Of a stretch of DNA of 64,000 bases, positions 25,472 through 33,892 are shown piece after piece (the stretch's first letter is position 1; the number at the start of each line of letters is the position of its first letter). The notes beneath the pieces are model-generated. The model saw nothing but the letters and a program-made list of their open reading frames with translations, did not search any database and had not been told where the DNA came from. The DNA lies in NCBI RefSeq assembly GCF_046098205.1, contig NZ_JBJURJ010000010.1, positions 1 to 64,000 of the forward strand, written 5' to 3'. This stretch comes from Paenibacillus_AR mesotrionivorans. Lineage in GTDB: Bacteria; Bacillota; Bacilli; Paenibacillales; NBRC-103111. Made by a program: the position numbers and the translations under genes.

Positions 25472-27007
25472 TTAGTGGCCTTCATCCGTCATCGTCCCGA
25501 TCAAATCACATTCCAGCTCATCCTTGAAGTGGACGCCGGGCATCACCAGTTGGATGGCCATGGTATCTTCTTTGAAGTGGCAGATGAACATGACCATCTG
25601 GAGCCTGTCCAAAAGATGCATATGGAGGATGCAGGTGTGTCCATCCACCCAGGTGGCAGCGGTGCAGCAGGCTTCGGTGCCGCTGAACAGGCTGTCCGTA
25701 GCGGTCACCCAGTGGTGGAGGCCAAAGGGCAGCACAGCAGCATCCTCACCGCCTGCGCATTCTTCACGGGTCAGCCGTAAGGTGGAGGCTTCCCCGGCGA
25801 ATTGGAACCGGCAGCCCGTGAAACCGTGGCGGTTGGGCTCCAGCCGGTAGGAACGGCCGTTTACGGCAGCAGCCATGACGGAATCCGGCTGCCCGGGAGG
25901 AAGCGAAAGCTGCAGGCCGGCCAACCGCTCCGCCAATCCGCTTCTGTCAGATCCGACAGCTACCCCAGACGCAACAGCAGTGCCGCTCTCCGCCGGAACG
26001 CCGCAAGCCGTTCCTGTTGCGGCGGGCCCTGCGCCTGCCCCCTCATCCGCCATCGCCGGATACAAGGCCTCCCACATACAATCCAGAATGACCTGGTGGC
26101 CATCCTTGACAAATTGGGTGTTGGCGGTAGAAATAAACACCGCATTCTTATCCGGCATGACCACCACGAATTGCCCGCCCAGCCCGAATGCACCGTACGC
26201 CCCATTGCGCAAGCGCCAGAATTGGTAGCCATACCCCGGTTTGCCATCCAACATCCCCTTGTGGCCGGAATTATCTGTATGGCGGGCCGTGCTGCGGGCC
26301 ACCCAACCCTCGGGCAGCACCCGGCGGTCATTCCAAATCCCGTCCTGCAGGTACAGCTGGCCAAAATGCGCCAGCCCCTCCGTAGTGCACCGGATCCCGC
26401 TGCCGCCTCTGTTAATGCCCATGGGGCAGAACTCCCACGTCAGCGGCCCCATGCCGATAGCATCAAACAACCGGGGCTGGAGATAATCATGAACGGTCAT
26501 TCCCGTGGTTTCCTGCAGAATGGCACAGAGCAGGTTAGTGCCCGAAGTATCGTAAGCGAACAGGAAGCCCGGCGGCCGTTCCGGTCTGGAGGTCAGGTAG
26601 GTATGCACCCAGTTGGGTGTCTCCGAGGACGGCGCCTTGTGGTAAACTGTGGTCATCTTCAAGAGATGCTCCACTGTCAGCTTGGCCGTATACGGATGAA
26701 CCTCTCCCGTAATGTGGTGTGCCAGCAGCTCCACTGCCTTATCCTGAAGATTGAATCTCCCCTCTCCGATGGCAATGCCAACGGCGGCAGAGGTTACACT
26801 TTTGCTGATGGAGAATATGGGGTGGAGCCTGTCCTTATCGAACGGGGCAAAAAAACCCTCCGCCGCCACCTTCCCATGCCGCAGCAGCATGAAGCTGTGC
26901 AGGGCGACCTGTCTTTCCCGGATCAACCCGATAAATCGTTCAATTCCCTTGGAGGCGATACCGACTTCTTCCGGCTTTACGCGTCCAAGCAATGAGGCTG
27001 TTTCCAA
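25472..27007 (-). CDS. Serine hydrolase, class C beta-lactamase-like
   Basis: The start is TTG with GGAGGGGAAC upstream. The 511-residue protein has the SxxK nucleophile motif (FSISKSVTSAAVG, about residues 88-100) and FAYDTSGTNLLCAIL in the position of the Y-x-N/S motif. A late GLGGQFVVVMP segment of the beta-lactamase/DD-peptidase fold follows. A ~150-residue C-terminal domain of unknown function comes after that. No signal peptide is seen, so it is probably a cytoplasmic esterase- or peptidase-like enzyme rather than a resistance enzyme. Confidence 0.88.
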   Translation of the reverse strand: METASLLGRVKPEEVGIASKGIERFIGLIRERQVALHSFMLLRHGKVAAEGFFAPFDKDRLHPIFSISKSVTSAAVGIAIGEGRFNLQDKAVELLAHHITGEVHPYTAKLTVEHLLKMTTVYHKAPSSETPNWVHTYLTSRPERPPGFLFAYDTSGTNLLCAILQETTGMTVHDYLQPRLFDAIGMGPLTWEFCPMGINRGGSGIRCTTEGLAHFGQLYLQDGIWNDRRVLPEGWVARSTARHTDNSGHKGMLDGKPGYGYQFWRLRNGAYGAFGLGGQFVVVMPDKNAVFISTANTQFVKDGHQVILDCMWEALYPAMADEGAGAGPAATGTACGVPAESGTAVASGVAVGSDRSGLAERLAGLQLSLPPGQPDSVMAAAVNGRSYRLEPNRHGFTGCRFQFAGEASTLRLTREECAGGEDAAVLPFGLHHWVTATDSLFSGTEACCTAATWVDGHTCILHMHLLDRLQMVMFICHFKEDTMAIQLVMPGVHFKDELECDLIGTMTDEGH

Positions 27008-27158
27008 GCCGTTCCCCTCCTTCTTTTTTCAACCATACCTTACCACTAACCCCACGATGCATCAACCTGCTTCCCTACACCTTTTTTGTTAACCCTGTCA
27101 CAGAAGTCCTAGCCGGATTGTCTTACCCTATATGAAACCCATGAAGGAGGTGAGACGG

Positions 27159-27707
27159 TTGCAGAAGGAGCATCCGGCGGGATCCGAGGAAACGGTGCGG
27201 GATTTGATCGTCCGTTTCCACACGCCCGTCTTCCGGTATTGCTACCACATGCTAAGGCACAAGCAGGAGGCAGAGGACGCGGTTCAAGATATATTCCTGA
27301 AGGTGGTTCAGCATTCAGCGCATTGGGAGGAGATCCACTCCCCGTCCGCCTGGATCTACCGTGTTGCCCATCATCATTGTCTGAACCTGGCTGCCAAAAA
27401 ACGGCTCCAGCGCCTGCTGCCCGTCCGCCTGATAGGCGTACAGCCGACTGTGGCGGAGGACAGCCACAGCCGGGCGGAGGAAGCGATGGCCATCGATGCG
27501 ATGCTGGCGCGTCTAAGCCCTGCGGAACGCTCCATCATGATCCTGCGGATTCTCGAGGATAGAAGCCATGAGGAAATTGCTCTCATCACCCGCGCAAGTC
27601 CTGCCGCAGTCCGCAAGAAATTCGAACGGGCCAAAAACAAGCTGCGGCAATCATGCTGCAAAAAGGAGGAGGAGGTCCATGACCCGGAAGGTGTTTCTTT
27701 CATTTGA
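27159..27707 (+). CDS. ECF-type RNA polymerase sigma factor
   Basis: The start is taken as TTG at 27159, because AAGGAGGTGAG at 27144-27154 would sit inside the gene if the in-frame ATG at 27132 were used. The 182-residue product has sigma region 2 (CYHMLRHKQEAEDAVQDIFLKVV) and region 4 (LSPAERSIMILRILEDRSHEEIALITRASPAAVRKKFERAKNKL). It overlaps the next gene by 29 bp, the usual arrangement for an ECF sigma factor and its regulatory partner. Confidence 0.92.
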   Translation: MQKEHPAGSEETVRDLIVRFHTPVFRYCYHMLRHKQEAEDAVQDIFLKVVQHSAHWEEIHSPSAWIYRVAHHHCLNLAAKKRLQRLLPVRLIGVQPTVAEDSHSRAEEAMAIDAMLARLSPAERSIMILRILEDRSHEEIALITRASPAAVRKKFERAKNKLRQSCCKKEEEVHDPEGVSFI

Positions 27708-28656
27708 GGAATTCACACAAGCCTGGAGGCAGGAAAACATCCCTGAACCCAAAGGATTGGATCTGCTTCGTGACTCTGGTCCCCGCCTGTCCCACCGCTG
27801 GAAGCGGCTAGCGGTGCCACTTCTGTCCTTATGTCTGCTTTTGGCTGCAGGTACGGCCTTGTCCGCCGCCATCTGGGATTCGCCGAAGCTGCGGAACAAA
27901 CAAGGGGATGTGGTATTCAGCTACGGGCAAACCAACCCGGAGCAGATGGAGAAGGATGCGCAAAGCAGACAATTGTTCGAGAAATACCGCGGTATCCGGC
28001 AGGATGCGGAAGTAAACGCCGCTCCCGGCGAAATGAACTATCTCTTGATTACCGAGCTGTATGAGCTGGACCATTATTTTTATACGGCGCAGAAGAAAAG
28101 CGTGTTTACCTCCCCTCAAGCTCTGCAGGCGGCCACCGCCACAGCCTTTCAGCTGCCTGCTTATGTGCCGGAGAAGCTGGCCTTTCTTCAGGGGATCATC
28201 CAGTATGAGGGGGAGCCTGTGGATTCGGAAGCTCTATATCAGGAGGCGAAGAGAGCGGGATTGGACTACATCGTCCGGCCTGCGAAGCTTAAACCGGAGG
28301 CGCTTAATATCTATCTGGAATACGGCGGTTCCGCCGCCCCTGATGCACCGGCGGTTCCCGTGCTGAGAATCGGTATCCGGCCTGAAAAAGATCTGTCCCT
28401 GGCGAATATGACCGCAAGCGATGCCAACCACAAAGCGTACGAGATTGTAACTATCAAAGGCCAAGAGGCGCTTTACATCAAGGATGAACAGCTGCTCTAC
28501 TTGCCGGTGCAAACCGCGGAGGGCGGATTGATCTACGAAATCCGGAGTGTGTTTACGCAAGGCCGGGAACAGCCGGGGGGGAAATCGGGAAACCAGCCCC
28601 AGCCCGTTTCCAGGGAGGAGCTAGTGAAGGTAGCGGCAAGCTTGTTGGGGAATTAA
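27679..28656 (+). CDS. Membrane protein, probable anti-sigma partner
   Basis: The start at 27679 follows AAAAGGAGGAGGAGG. The 325-residue protein has a short cytoplasmic N-terminus (~41 residues), one transmembrane segment at about 42-65 (LAVPLLSLCLLLAAGTALSAAIW) and a ~255-residue external domain. The end of that domain resembles DUF4367 (GQEALYIKDEQLLYLPVQ). Overlap with the sigma gene and this topology suggest it restrains the sigma factor and senses an outside signal. No zinc-binding anti-sigma motif (HxxxCxxC) is visible, so the role is inferred from context. Confidence 0.78.
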   Translation: MTRKVFLSFEEFTQAWRQENIPEPKGLDLLRDSGPRLSHRWKRLAVPLLSLCLLLAAGTALSAAIWDSPKLRNKQGDVVFSYGQTNPEQMEKDAQSRQLFEKYRGIRQDAEVNAAPGEMNYLLITELYELDHYFYTAQKKSVFTSPQALQAATATAFQLPAYVPEKLAFLQGIIQYEGEPVDSEALYQEAKRAGLDYIVRPAKLKPEALNIYLEYGGSAAPDAPAVPVLRIGIRPEKDLSLANMTASDANHKAYEIVTIKGQEALYIKDEQLLYLPVQTAEGGLIYEIRSVFTQGREQPGGKSGNQPQPVSREELVKVAASLLGN

Positions 28657-28691
28657 GGAGCAGTGGGACAGCCTATACGGCATCACCGGGC

Positions 28692-29751
28692 TTACCCCCG
28701 CCGTCCGATACGGCTGCTGATTTCCCCGCCTAACACAGAGGTATTGAACAATTGTTCAATATGGTACACACCGGAGGGCTGTTCCCCCCGGTAAAGCTCC
28801 GCCGCCACTGCCGCAGCCACCCGTGCCGTCATATCCGATTCTATGCTGCCGTGGTAGAAACGCTCCGCCTTCTGCGGAATTCCTAATTTGCTGCCGGAGG
28901 CCTCCACCTTCAGGGCATAAGCCTCCGTGCCGAGCCGCATCCGGGCAAAAAGTCCGGCGGCCAGCCGGGCCATGGATTTGAAACGCAGCAGCTTGAGCAC
29001 TCCGGCTTTCTTCATGACGAACAGGAGCCCTGTAACAAAAGCAGAATCGAAGCATAGCCGGGTCACCACCGGGGAAACACCCAATGTCCCGGGTAACGTA
29101 TGCTGGTCGGAAAAGTTAAAGCGGTAGGCGGTTTTTCGGCCGATTCCTTCACCGAAGTCAAAGGTCTTACCTGATGTGAAGCTGGACACCTGCCGCCTCT
29201 GCGTTCCGGCCCCCGTCCAAAAATCCTGAGCCATGTTCTCCACGGTCCATTCGATGGCCGCTCTCCCGTGGGCTTCGCCCATTCCCAGCATTAGGGCAAT
29301 GTCCACGCTGTCCACCTGATCCAATCCGGCTACAGCATCCGCAGCCAGCAAATTGCTCATTCCCGGGACCAGCCCCACACTCAGTACAGCCGTTGCTCCT
29401 GCGGCTGCTGCCTCCTCATGCAGCTCCTCCATAGCAGCCATAAACCCTGCCTCCGCCGTCACATCCATATAATGGATGCCATGCGCGAGACATTGCCGGG
29501 CAAAAGCCGTATTCTCCTGGTCCAGGCACATGACCACTGTTCTTACGCGGCTCATCGCCTGGGTGAAAGAGCCGGGAAACATCCAGCAGCATGGGCTTGA
29601 CCGCGCCGTCAGTGGCGCTGCAGAACTGCTCCGCTTTTATCAGATTGCGCCCCGCCGCGTAAACCTTCCCCGGAAAACGCTCCGCCAGCAATCTGCTTAC
29701 GCTCTGCCCAACCTGCCCGTAGCCGCCCACAACCACAATGTGCTCTCTCAT
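28692..29751 (-). pseudogene. Saccharopine dehydrogenase-like gene with frameshift
   Basis: The first part (from 29751) encodes a Rossmann start, IVVVGGYGQVGQSVSRLLAERFPG, running to AVKPMLLDV. At about 29580 the homologous reading continues in another frame (PGSFTQAMSRVRTVVMCLDQENTAFARQCL) and stays open to 28692. Together they make one NAD(P)-binding protein of ~350 residues of the saccharopine-dehydrogenase-like type. The break lies at GATGTTTCCCGG, beside short runs of T and C. A sequencing error is possible; otherwise the gene is recently broken. Confidence 0.8.
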
Positions 29752-29765
29752 GATGTTTCCTCCTG

Positions 29766-30218
29766 CTACGCATGATTCCGGATCAACCGTCCGGCGTGCT
29801 TCAGGAATCCGCTGACGGCCTCCAACTGCTCCCCGTTCAAGGTATCAATATAGTCAAACAGCTCCCGGTCGAAGCGCTGATGATATTCCTCATGGAACCG
29901 GTATGCCGTCCAGCCTTTTTCCGTCAAGTGGAGGCGGAAGCGCTTCTTGTCCTCCTCATCCTGCTCCTTCATCACCAGGCCCCGCTCCTCCAGCTTCATC
30001 AGGGTCTTATGAATGACAGCCCGGGTAATGCCGAACCTCCGGGCAATCTCGGAGCTGTAGACGCCTGGATCGTCACCGATGGTCTTCACAATATGAATCT
30101 CTCCGCGGTAAAACACCATATTCTCACTGCCGAAATCCAGCACATTGGTCCTGCTGTTGGCGATTTGCTCCGTCAGCGCAATAAACGAATGGATGACATC
30201 ATCCTTCATTTTTTTCAT
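29766..30218 (-). CDS. MarR-family transcriptional regulator
   Basis: The 150-residue protein has a winged helix-turn-helix (VYSSEIARRFGITRAVIHKTLMKLEERGLV, about residues 52-81), with dimerisation helices at both ends. GGAGGGATG precedes the ATG. Its start overlaps the stop of the truncated methyltransferase by 4 bp (ATGA), so the two were one operon. Palindromes upstream of that remnant (30602-30620) are candidate self-regulatory sites. Confidence 0.92.
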   Translation of the reverse strand: MKKMKDDVIHSFIALTEQIANSRTNVLDFGSENMVFYRGEIHIVKTIGDDPGVYSSEIARRFGITRAVIHKTLMKLEERGLVMKEQDEEDKKRFRLHLTEKGWTAYRFHEEYHQRFDRELFDYIDTLNGEQLEAVSGFLKHAGRLIRNHA

Positions 30219-30546
30219 GGTTCATCCCTCCTGGCTGTATATAAATTTCCGCTGAACGGTCCGGTGGGCAGCTGCCGGACAAGCTCCAGCCCTGCGCTGC
30301 GGCACGCCTGCTCCAGTTCCCCTGCACCCGGCCCGGCCGATAGCCCTGCCAGTCTTCCCGACAGCCAAGCCAGAACCGCGGCGGAATCGATGCTTTCCCT
30401 TTGGCTAAATTGCCCGATGACTAGAAGGAACCCGCCGGGAGCAAGGACAGCCCTCATGCGGCCACGGCCAGCAGCAGCTGCGCCTCCCGCTGTTGGTGAA
30501 GCAGCCTATAGTAGCGGGTAGGTGTTGGAGCTGAGGTTTCCATCAT
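30215..30546 (-). pseudogene. Methyltransferase remnant with internal deletion
   Basis: Starting at 30546 with AGGAGG upstream, the frame gives METSAPTPTRYYRLLHQQRE then AQLLLAVAA and stops. This resembles the N-terminus of a class I methyltransferase. From 30457, in another frame, RAVLAPGGFLLVIGQFSQRE continues to the stop at 30215, resembling the C-terminal part of the same family. The central SAM-binding motifs are missing, so several hundred bases appear deleted at about 30458. Confidence 0.65.
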
Positions 30547-30601
30547 GCACACCGCCTCCTAATGTACGTTTGTTTGTATACATAGCATACGAATAATATT
30601 T

Positions 30602-30620
30602 TTGTATGTCAAGCATACAA
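30602..30620. promoter_or_regulatory. Candidate MarR operator
   Basis: TTGTATG and CATACAA form a perfect inverted repeat with a 5-bp spacer. Related half-sites (TTGTAT, CATACGAA) lie at 30574-30593. Both lie upstream of the methyltransferase remnant and marR. Confidence 0.55.
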
Positions 30621-30681
30621 CCGAATCCCCTATTTCCAACGCTCAGCCCCTACTAAACAGTCCTTCCCGCCGCCGGAAACG

Positions 30682-30714
30682 AAAAAGCCGTTGGAACAAA
30701 GGTTCCAAACGGCC
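30682..30714 (-). terminator. Minus-strand terminator
   Basis: On the minus strand, GCCGTTTGGAAC pairs with GTTCCAACGGC (one bulged base), followed by TTTTTCG. It ends the transcript of the small gene that stops at 30734. Confidence 0.75.
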
Positions 30715-30733
30715 TTATCAAGAGCCAGAGTTT

Positions 30734-31066
30734 TCAGCTCTTCCTGGAATAACTGTTCAGCGCAGAATAACGCAGCAGCCCTGACAGCATAAGGGGATTC
30801 GACTGGGTATTGCCGCTTAAGGCTGACATAAGAAGCGAATTCTTCAATGAACTGGCGTATGCGGTGGATCCTCCTCCCCAGGCGAGCGGATTGAGCGGGT
30901 TTGATACCATCGGATTAACCGTCATGGGTCCCGCTAAAGCCAGTGAAAGCCAATCCCCAAAATTGGATAAGGAGCTTTTGTTCCGGCTTCCCTCCTGCAG
31001 CTTTCCTGCAACCATTCCGGCTTCATAGCAGCGGCAGGCACATCTGGTGGAATCAACCAAGGTCAT
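30734..31066 (-). CDS. Small hypothetical protein with candidate BlaI operator upstream
   Basis: I do not recognise this 110-residue product. The start at 31066 has AAAGGGTG about 6 bp upstream. The N-terminus carries three Cys close together (TRCACRCYEAG). The rest is rich in Ser, Leu, Asn and Gly, without a clear signal peptide or transmembrane helix. Support for a real gene is a proper terminator after it and a GACTAT-N4-ATAGTC palindrome 33 bp upstream of the start. That palindrome matches the one in front of blaI. It is probably part of the BlaI-controlled set. Confidence 0.55.
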   Translation of the reverse strand: MTLVDSTRCACRCYEAGMVAGKLQEGSRNKSSLSNFGDWLSLALAGPMTVNPMVSNPLNPLAWGGGSTAYASSLKNSLLMSALSGNTQSNPLMLSGLLRYSALNSYSRKS

Positions 31067-31098
31067 ACTTTTCACCCTTTCAAACGTCATTTACAAAA

Positions 31099-31114
31099 GA
31101 CTATAACCATAGTC
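31099..31114. promoter_or_regulatory. Candidate BlaI operator upstream of the small hypothetical gene
   Basis: GACTATAACCATAGTC has perfect 6-bp arms (GACTAT, ATAGTC). Read on the minus strand it contains TATAGT, a plausible -10. It has the same arms and spacing as the palindrome at 33809 upstream of blaI. Confidence 0.6.
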
Positions 31115-31135
31115 CATCACTCCACAGGAAACTCC

Positions 31136-31786
31136 TCAGCGTTTCCCTTCATCCTTTCGTCCCGGTTCCTCCGCTTCGCCGGCGGACAAGGAATCCCCCT
31201 CCTGATTCTGCTTCTGCTGTACCTCTCCAGCATCTGCGGCAGAGGGTTCATCCTGCTTATGGCCGATTTGCTTCGGCTTGATTGCGCTGCCTCTTTTTAA
31301 CACCTCCTGGACCTCCATGGATTTTTGCATGATCCGGTCTGTCATTTGGGCGGCGCCGGCATAATTCTTCTTGGCAATCATATCGGTTTTTACACGATGC
31401 AAGGTTTTCATCTCATCTAGTTTGCCGGTAACTGCAAACAGGTTGACGGATTGGCGGACCGCCTGAAGCTGCTCCTCATTTTGGTACCGCACCGCTTCCT
31501 CCTGTGCTTTTTCGGCCGCCTTGGAAGCAGCCTCCTCCTTGATTTGCCGGCTTTCATCCATTGTTGCCTGCTGGAAATTTTGCTGGAGCTGTTGAATTTG
31601 CGCATTCAATTCCTTAATTCTGCCGGACTTGGTTTCCGGGGAGTCCTTGCTTTCCTTCAGCTTTTCCAATTGCTGCTGCAATTGTCCGATTTGCCTGCGT
31701 ATTTGCTCGGCCGCACTTGGTCGGCTGCCGCTTTTGGGATTCAATGCTTCCTGGGAAGGGGAAGCCGGCTTTTGTCCGATTAACAT
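31136..31786 (-). CDS. Coiled-coil hypothetical protein, FlxA-like
   Basis: The start at 31786 has AAAGGATG upstream. The 216-residue product is highly charged and Gln-rich. A long coiled coil covers about residues 25-90 (QIRRQIGQLQQQLEKLKES, then IKELNAQIQQLQQNFQQ). A second helical part follows, then a disordered acidic tail. The first part resembles FlxA-like proteins. No signal peptide is seen. It begins 38 bp after blaR1 and may be the third gene of the blaI operon. Its function is unknown. Confidence 0.7.
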   Translation of the reverse strand: MLIGQKPASPSQEALNPKSGSRPSAAEQIRRQIGQLQQQLEKLKESKDSPETKSGRIKELNAQIQQLQQNFQQATMDESRQIKEEAASKAAEKAQEEAVRYQNEEQLQAVRQSVNLFAVTGKLDEMKTLHRVKTDMIAKKNYAGAAQMTDRIMQKSMEVQEVLKRGSAIKPKQIGHKQDEPSAADAGEVQQKQNQEGDSLSAGEAEEPGRKDEGKR

Positions 31787-31824
31787 CTGACACCATCCTT
31801 TCACGTTTATACGGAAATGATTCG

Positions 31825-33354
31825 TTAGTACAGCTTGATCTGCTCCAGTTGCTGAAGGGTAGATAGATCGGTGAGGCTTTGTTTGCCAACGCTGATTCCT
31901 GCCGATCTTCCCATATAAAAAGGAAAATGGAGAAGAACCAAAATCCGCCCATGCCCGATGTCCCGGCGCTGCATCTCCTCTCGGATGGGGCGGGTGTTCA
32001 CACGGACAGGAGCATCCTCATCCAGCAGCATAAGGTGGGCTGAGATAAGCCACCTTTCCGTCCGGCTGCCGCGGAAGGGCTGATTCAACAGCAGTTCAAT
32101 CCCGTCATCAGGCCCTTCCTCCCCCAACATAAGAGCAACAATTTGTTGAAGGGACGCTTGGCTCCTGGGGTTCACCGAGTCGTCCAGCCAAAAGGCATAC
32201 ATCGTAGGCACTTGAGAAGTGGAGGCCAGATATCTGGAAAGCTCACTGCCGCCGGGAAGCACACCCGCCCCGATGATCACGGCCAATACTCCGGCTGCCA
32301 GCCGCAAACGCTTTGCCTTTGGGGTCGCGCATAGGGAAAATGAAACTGCCCGGACACGCTCTGTCAGGGCAGACTGGCTTTCCAGCCAATGAACGGCGGC
32401 ACCCATCCGGCGAGGCCGGGATAAACGGAGGTTCAACTCCCCTTGTTTGAGCAGAAGCCGGCCATATGCCAGCTTGTCCGCATGCTTCAGCCTGCTCAGC
32501 ACCCGCTTGTCGCACCGCAGCTCCAGATCATCCCGAAGCCGGACTGCCGCCAGATGAACAAGCGGATTGAACCAATGAGGGATACGGAGCAGATCTGCTG
32601 TAAGCTGAAGCAGGCTGTCCCTGGACCGCCAATGCTGGAGCTCGTGCAATAGGATCAGACGGAGCTCGGCTTCGGTATAATGCTCCGAATAATCATACGG
32701 AAGCATAATCCGCGGCCGAAGCACCCCATAGAGAAACGGAAACACCGTCCCTCCCGACAGCAGCTGAACGGGAGCGGAAATGCCGGTTTCCGTTTTGCAT
32801 TGCTCCAGCAATTCGAGCACAGCGTTGTCCCCGCAGGGCAGCCCCCTTTGTATCAGACTCCTTGTCCGCCATGCGGCCATCCCTTCCTTCCCTGCCCAAA
32901 CCAAACAGCCAAGCAGCCAGAGGAAAGCCACCGAAAGCTGCAGCCCGTTTACAGCACCGGCTTTGCTCCGGGTCGCCATGGACTCCTCATCAAAGGCAAA
33001 ATCGTCCCATTGGGCTTCCCGTCCGCCTTCATACCCTGCCAAGGGAACAGCCGCAGAAGGAGACTCCCGCCAAGGGAGCTTTTCCCATAACCCTGCAGCC
33101 GTGTCCATCATCCAACCTACACCATATGGCTGCTGATAGACCAATCGGTCGGACCAATTCTCCACTCCGGTCAAACCGGGGAGAGTCAGCGGCGTCACCA
33201 GCTTCACCAGTACAATCAGCCACAGCACAACCATACAGCCGGGCGATACCCATCGTTTGGCCAAACCTCTGAACAAAAGCACGATTCCCCCAACCAGAGC
33301 GGCCGCAACAGACAGCTCGAACATCCGGGCGAAGGAAATCTGCAGTGCAATCAT
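31825..33354 (-). CDS. M56-family (BlaR1-like) membrane metallopeptidase
   Basis: The 509-residue protein has about four transmembrane segments and a cytoplasmic zinc-metallopeptidase domain with HELQH in LILLHELQHWRSRDSL (about residues 230-245). BlaR1-type proteins sense a signal outside and cleave the BlaI repressor inside. The ~150 residues after the last transmembrane segment show none of the penicillin-binding motifs (SxxK, KTG) of a classical BlaR1 sensor, so the signal is probably not a beta-lactam. It overlaps blaI by 4 bp. Confidence 0.88.
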   Translation of the reverse strand: MIALQISFARMFELSVAAALVGGIVLLFRGLAKRWVSPGCMVVLWLIVLVKLVTPLTLPGLTGVENWSDRLVYQQPYGVGWMMDTAAGLWEKLPWRESPSAAVPLAGYEGGREAQWDDFAFDEESMATRSKAGAVNGLQLSVAFLWLLGCLVWAGKEGMAAWRTRSLIQRGLPCGDNAVLELLEQCKTETGISAPVQLLSGGTVFPFLYGVLRPRIMLPYDYSEHYTEAELRLILLHELQHWRSRDSLLQLTADLLRIPHWFNPLVHLAAVRLRDDLELRCDKRVLSRLKHADKLAYGRLLLKQGELNLRLSRPRRMGAAVHWLESQSALTERVRAVSFSLCATPKAKRLRLAAGVLAVIIGAGVLPGGSELSRYLASTSQVPTMYAFWLDDSVNPRSQASLQQIVALMLGEEGPDDGIELLLNQPFRGSRTERWLISAHLMLLDEDAPVRVNTRPIREEMQRRDIGHGRILVLLHFPFYMGRSAGISVGKQSLTDLSTLQQLEQIKLY

Positions 33355-33752
33355 GGGCGATGGCCCCGCTCCGCCGCTTCGTCCAGCAGCCTCCGCAGAG
33401 CCTCCAGCTCCTCTTCAGATCCGTTCCGGTCCTTCAAAAATCCGCTCAGCATCGCTCCAAAGTTGCCGTCATAATACTCCTCCAGGAAGTGCTCCCGCTC
33501 TTGGGTGAGATAAACCTCCTCGCTGATTAGGGGAGAGTAGTGGTACACCCGGCTGTCCTTCCCGTCCACCTCATAACCCGCCAGCCCCTTCGCCACCAGG
33601 TTGCGGAGCAGCGTTTTGATGGTCCGGAAATGCCACGGTCTCCGCTTCTCCAACTGCTCCACAATAACCGCGGCCGTACAACGCCGATTCTGCCACAGCA
33701 CCTTCATCACCGAAAGCTCGGCGGCTGTAATATGCAGCTTCTTGTCCTCCAT
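33351..33752 (-). CDS. BlaI/MecI-family repressor
   Basis: The 133-residue protein has the BlaI winged helix (ITAAELSVMKVLWQNRRCTAAVIVEQL, about residues 8-34; TIKTLLRNLVAKGLAGYE) and a dimerisation tail. The Asn-Phe pair at 97-98 (DGNFGAML) corresponds to the site where BlaR1 cleaves BlaI in staphylococci. AAGGAG lies upstream of the ATG. It overlaps the M56 peptidase gene by 4 bp, forming the standard sensor-repressor pair. Confidence 0.92.
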   Translation of the reverse strand: MEDKKLHITAAELSVMKVLWQNRRCTAAVIVEQLEKRRPWHFRTIKTLLRNLVAKGLAGYEVDGKDSRVYHYSPLISEEVYLTQEREHFLEEYYDGNFGAMLSGFLKDRNGSEEELEALRRLLDEAAERGHRP

Positions 33753-33808
33753 GGTCCAGCTCCTTTCCTCAAAAAATGGGGGATATTACCTATATCGGCC
33801 GAGGAACC

Positions 33809-33824
33809 GACTATGATTATAGTC
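33809..33824. promoter_or_regulatory. Candidate BlaI operator and -10 of the blaI operon
   Basis: GACTATGATTATAGTC has perfect arms GACTAT and ATAGTC. On the minus strand it contains a TATAAT -10, so repressor binding would block RNA polymerase. It lies 57 bp upstream of the blaI start. A twin palindrome is at 31099. Confidence 0.65.
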
Positions 33825-33850
33825 TTTTTCCACTGGAGAATCCGTGACAT

Positions 33851-33874
33851 ATAGAAACCCGCCTTGAAGGCGGG
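33851..33874 (-). terminator. Probable terminator after ridA-like gene
   Basis: CCCGCCT and AGGCGGG form a 7-bp stem with a 3-nt loop (33858-33874). On the minus strand TTTCTATAT follows. The T run is short. Confidence 0.5.
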
Positions 33875-33892
33875 CGGGGGTACAGCCTTTTT

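Noticed and set aside
25802..26995. A 397-codon open frame on the plus strand
   Set aside because: It is antisense to the serine hydrolase with its SxxK motif, and has no domain of its own.
29416..29600. A small plus-strand gene inside the frameshifted dehydrogenase
   Set aside because: It only covers the frameshift region in antisense, with no ribosome site or family match.
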